Shown here one piece after another: positions 62,233-64,000 of a stretch of DNA of 64,000 nucleotides. Below the pieces are notes generated by a model that worked only from the letters and a program-made list of their open reading frames with translations, was not told where the DNA came from and did not search any database. A program made the translations under genes and the position numbers. The first letter of the stretch is position 1; each line of letters starts with the position of its first letter. This stretch comes from Candidatus Leptovillus gracilis (GTDB lineage Bacteria; Chloroflexota; Anaerolineae; Promineifilales; Promineifilaceae): contig JADJXA010000005.1 of assembly GCA_016716065.1 (NCBI GenBank), forward strand, positions 248,001 through 312,000, in the 5' to 3' direction.

Positions 62233-62900
62233 CGCCAGATTCTTCGCCTCCGGCCATCCCGCCCTTTCAACTGCGCCAATGCGCCAATGATGCCTGCCGT
62301 TTCCGTTTTCCGCTAACAGATAAACGCGTAACCGGTGAACGCTGTCCCGCTTGCGGCGCGGCTGCCAGGTTGGTCGCCATCTATACCAGCGCGGCGCCAC
62401 CGTCGGCTGCGCCGGTTCAACGTCATGTCGAGGCGCTGCTGGACAACATTCGCAGCATCTATAACGTCGGCTCCATGCTGCGCACGGCCGATGGGGCCGG
62501 GCTGCGCCACTTGCACCTGGGTGGCATCACCCCGCCGCCGGACCATCCCAAAGTGACCAAGACAGCGTTGGGCGCGGAACAGGCGGTGGGTTGGACGCGC
62601 TGGAATAATGGGTTGGAAACGGCCGTTGCCCTGCAGCAGCGTGGTTATTTGTTATGGGCGTTAGAAGGCGCGCCAGACGCCGCACCGCTGTGGGCAGCAG
62701 TTGTGCCGCCGCAAACCCCCATCCTGCTCATCGTCGGCAACGAAATTGCTGGCGTAGACCCCGAAATTTTGGTCCTTTGCGATAAGGTTCTCTACATCCC
62801 CATGCACGGCGTTAAACATTCGCTCAACGTTGCCTCCGCCTTTGCCATCGCCGCCTACCACCTGACGCATAGTGTTGGTTTGGGTTGGCTGGTTGGTTAA
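62229..62900 (+). CDS. SpoU-family RNA 2'-O-methyltransferase with N-terminal zinc ribbon
   Basis: 223 residues. The N-terminus has a four-cysteine zinc ribbon (CANDAC...ERCPACG, about residues 18-42). The SpoU/TrmH knot domain follows with the three motifs NIRSIYNVGSMLRTADGAG, LLIVGNEIAGVDPEIL and IPMHGVKHSLNVASAFAIAAY. It methylates tRNA or rRNA ribose; the exact site is unknown. The zinc ribbon is an addition not seen in classic TrmH or TrmL. It is coupled to the previous gene by ATGA. Confidence 0.88.
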   Translation: MTPDSSPPAIPPFQLRQCANDACRFRFPLTDKRVTGERCPACGAAARLVAIYTSAAPPSAAPVQRHVEALLDNIRSIYNVGSMLRTADGAGLRHLHLGGITPPPDHPKVTKTALGAEQAVGWTRWNNGLETAVALQQRGYLLWALEGAPDAAPLWAAVVPPQTPILLIVGNEIAGVDPEILVLCDKVLYIPMHGVKHSLNVASAFAIAAYHLTHSVGLGWLVG

Positions 62901-62902
62901 AC

Positions 62903-63000
62903 ACCGTATTCGGTAATCCGTAATCCGTATTCCGTAGTGGCGCGACCTCTGGCAAATGCTAACGGAAAACGGCATACGGACTTCGGTTTACGGCTACTAG
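62903..63000. repeat. Word-repeat palindrome (CCGTATTC type) with ACCTCTGGCAAA core
   Basis: Left words CCGTATTCGGTAATCCGTAA face right words ACGGAAAACGGCATACGG. The centre GCGCGACCTCTGGCAAATGC is shared with copies that use the word TTCAGT. It separates the SpoU gene from ogt. Confidence 0.75.
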
Positions 63001-63032
63001 CTAACCACCCGCAACACCTGGAGAACAACCCT

Positions 63033-63557
63033 ATGATCAACGACTTTATCACCTGGATCGGCGAACGGCCGCATGAGCGATTTCGGACAGTGTGGACGGC
63101 CGTTTCCTCGGCCGGTCTGGTGGCTGTCAGTTTATGGCCGGAGCGAGAGCGCATCGAAGCGGAAGTGGTGCGGCTGACCGGGCGCGCGCCGCTGTATGAT
63201 GTGGCCCAGACAACGGCCGTTTTGGACCAGTTAGACGAATATTGGCACGGCCGTCGGCAAACCTTCAACGTGCCCATCAACTGGGCGGTCATGACGCCAT
63301 TCCAGCAAACCGCCCTGCGCGCCGTGGCGGCCATCCCCTACGGCCAATATCTAACCTACGCCGATGTGGCCGGGCGTATCGGCCAACCCCAGGCGGTGCG
63401 CGCCGTCGGCCGGGCCAACGCCACCAACCCTATGCCGGTGATTATTCCCTGCCATCGCGTGCTAGGCAGCGACGGCCGTTTGCACGGCTACGGCGGTCCC
63501 GGTGGGCTGGAAACCAAAGCGTGGCTGCTGCGGCTGGAAGGCGCGTGGCTGCTCTAG
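63033..63557 (+). CDS. ogt: Methylated-DNA-[protein]-cysteine S-methyltransferase
   Basis: 174 residues. The DNA repair domain is complete: TPFQQTALRAVAAIPYGQYLTYADVAGRIGQPQAVRAVGRANATNPMPVIIPCHRVLGSDGRLHGYGGPGG, with the acceptor C140 in PCHR and the Arg finger before NATNP. The N-terminal domain is short. It removes alkyl groups from O6-guanine. GGAG lies 9 bp before the ATG at 63033; the upstream in-frame extension is repeat DNA. Confidence 0.95.
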   Translation: MINDFITWIGERPHERFRTVWTAVSSAGLVAVSLWPERERIEAEVVRLTGRAPLYDVAQTTAVLDQLDEYWHGRRQTFNVPINWAVMTPFQQTALRAVAAIPYGQYLTYADVAGRIGQPQAVRAVGRANATNPMPVIIPCHRVLGSDGRLHGYGGPGGLETKAWLLRLEGAWLL

Positions 63558-63559
63558 GA

Positions 63560-63643
63560 ACAGCGTTCAGTGTTCGGTATTCAGTGCGTGGTTATCAGAA
63601 GCCGCGCTTACTGAAAACTGGTCACTGAATACTGAACACGATT
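63560..63643. repeat. Word-repeat palindrome (TTCAGT type)
   Basis: GTTCAGTGTTCGGTATTCAG faces ACTGGTCACTGAATACTGAAC. The right arm is inside the 3' end of the minus-strand gene at 63608. Confidence 0.75.
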
Positions 63644-64000
63644 TCGTGGCGTGGCCGGCTCTCGCTGCTGTCGCGCCAGGGTGATGAGCGTCCCGCCTGT
63701 TTCGGCCGGCGATGCCGGTAAGCGCTGGTAAAATGCCCGGTGATCAGGCCGGGTCCTGCCCTGGGCGTCTGTTAACGACAGACGCCAGGGGGCTTTGGTC
63801 TGGATGGTGTCGTGCAGCTCGATTTGGGTGTGCTGCGGGCCAAATTCCCAGATTTCCAGGTGTGACGGCCGTTCAAACCCCGCCGCCAACAGTGGCAGAA
63901 TCGCGCCGGGCCGTCCACGGGCTGCCTGCTGGCTTTCCCGATAATCCAGCAAAAGCACGTCGGGTCCAAATCCGGCTACCTCATAAGCCACAAAATCAAC
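63608..64000 (-). CDS. Partial protein of unknown function, cut by the window edge
   Basis: At least 130 codons; the frame stays open to the right edge, so the true start lies outside. The readable part (VDFVAYEVAGFGPDVLLLDYRESQQAARGRPGAIL...EIWEFGPQHTQIELHDTIQTKAPWRLSLTDAQG) has no motif I recognise and is not hydrophobic. The last ten residues (RVQYSVTSFQ) are read from a palindromic repeat, so the C-terminus has been replaced by repeat DNA. Confidence 0.5.
   Translation of the reverse strand, partial: VDFVAYEVAGFGPDVLLLDYRESQQAARGRPGAILPLLAAGFERPSHLEIWEFGPQHTQIELHDTIQTKAPWRLSLTDAQGRTRPDHRAFYQRLPASPAETGGTLITLARQQREPATPRNRVQYSVTSFQ

Noticed and set aside
1..64000. tRNA or rRNA genes
   Set aside because: I looked for T-loop GGTTCRA-type segments with matching acceptor stems and for conserved rRNA blocks and found none; a dedicated search could still find a divergent one.

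Overview
The window looks like chromosomal DNA of a Chloroflexota bacterium, most likely of the Anaerolineae/Ardenticatenia side. This is inferred from several points together: Thr/Pro-rich lipoproteins with TPTPAP-type linkers, LysM and SH3 envelope proteins with a CPxLG cysteine motif, ABC-2 exporters, class III fructose-bisphosphatase, high G+C, and dense small intergenic palindromic repeats. No rRNA, tRNA, prophage, intact insertion sequence or CRISPR array was found.

Layout. 1-7.4 kb: DUF2085 membrane protein, FabF, a PPC-repeat lipoprotein and a DinG-type helicase with a proofreading-type nuclease domain. 7.4-11 kb: LysM lipoprotein, ThiD, a GbsR-type regulator with a palindromic operator at its own promoter, a small acidic protein and a DUF84 NTP phosphatase. 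11-15.3 kb: a zinc-ribbon DNA methylase, a NurA-type nuclease, an orphan DUF433 protein and a lone HAS-barrel protein, possibly a DNA-processing or defence module. 15.3-18.2 kb: TsaE-TsaB-RimI (tRNA t6A pathway plus acetyltransferase) and a CDP-paratose epimerase. 18.2-32.9 kb: housekeeping and orphan genes (SCP2, deacetylase, urocanase, receiver-GAF protein, ComM/YifB, TPR protein, methyltransferase, DUF89, EttA, DUF4180, cyclase). 33-36.3 kb: a GHL10 glycosidase-like protein and a DegS/DegU-like two-component pair. 36.5-42.9 kb: a glycan operon read leftwards (polyprenol-phosphate mannosyltransferase, SAM methyltransferase, three GT-C-like membrane proteins) with a divergent RimK ligase. 44.2-52.8 kb: an SH3 membrane protein, an ECF sigma/anti-sigma pair with an ABC ATPase lacking a permease, MsrA, and a complete ABC-2 exporter. 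53-64 kb: a degenerate acyl-CoA-ligase-like protein, FHA protein, MurJ, Fbp, PdxH-like oxidase, RRM protein, hydrolase, flavin-binding protein, SpoU methyltransferase and Ogt.

Two features stand out. First, the self-complementary octamer ACGGCCGT occurs about 135 times by manual count, roughly once per 470 bp, in all reading frames and on essentially every gene. It resembles the HIP1 element of cyanobacteria in behaviour but has a different sequence. Second, the intergenic spaces hold several families of small palindromic elements: MITE-like elements bounded by CTAG, nested inverted repeats, double-symmetry hairpins, and 'word-repeat' palindromes whose repeated words differ between loci while the two arms stay complementary.

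Five conserved genes (deacetylase, ComM, EttA, a membrane protein, RimK) are each broken by one 1-2 nt indel. That pattern fits residual assembly error better than gene decay, so these genes should be treated as probably intact until checked.
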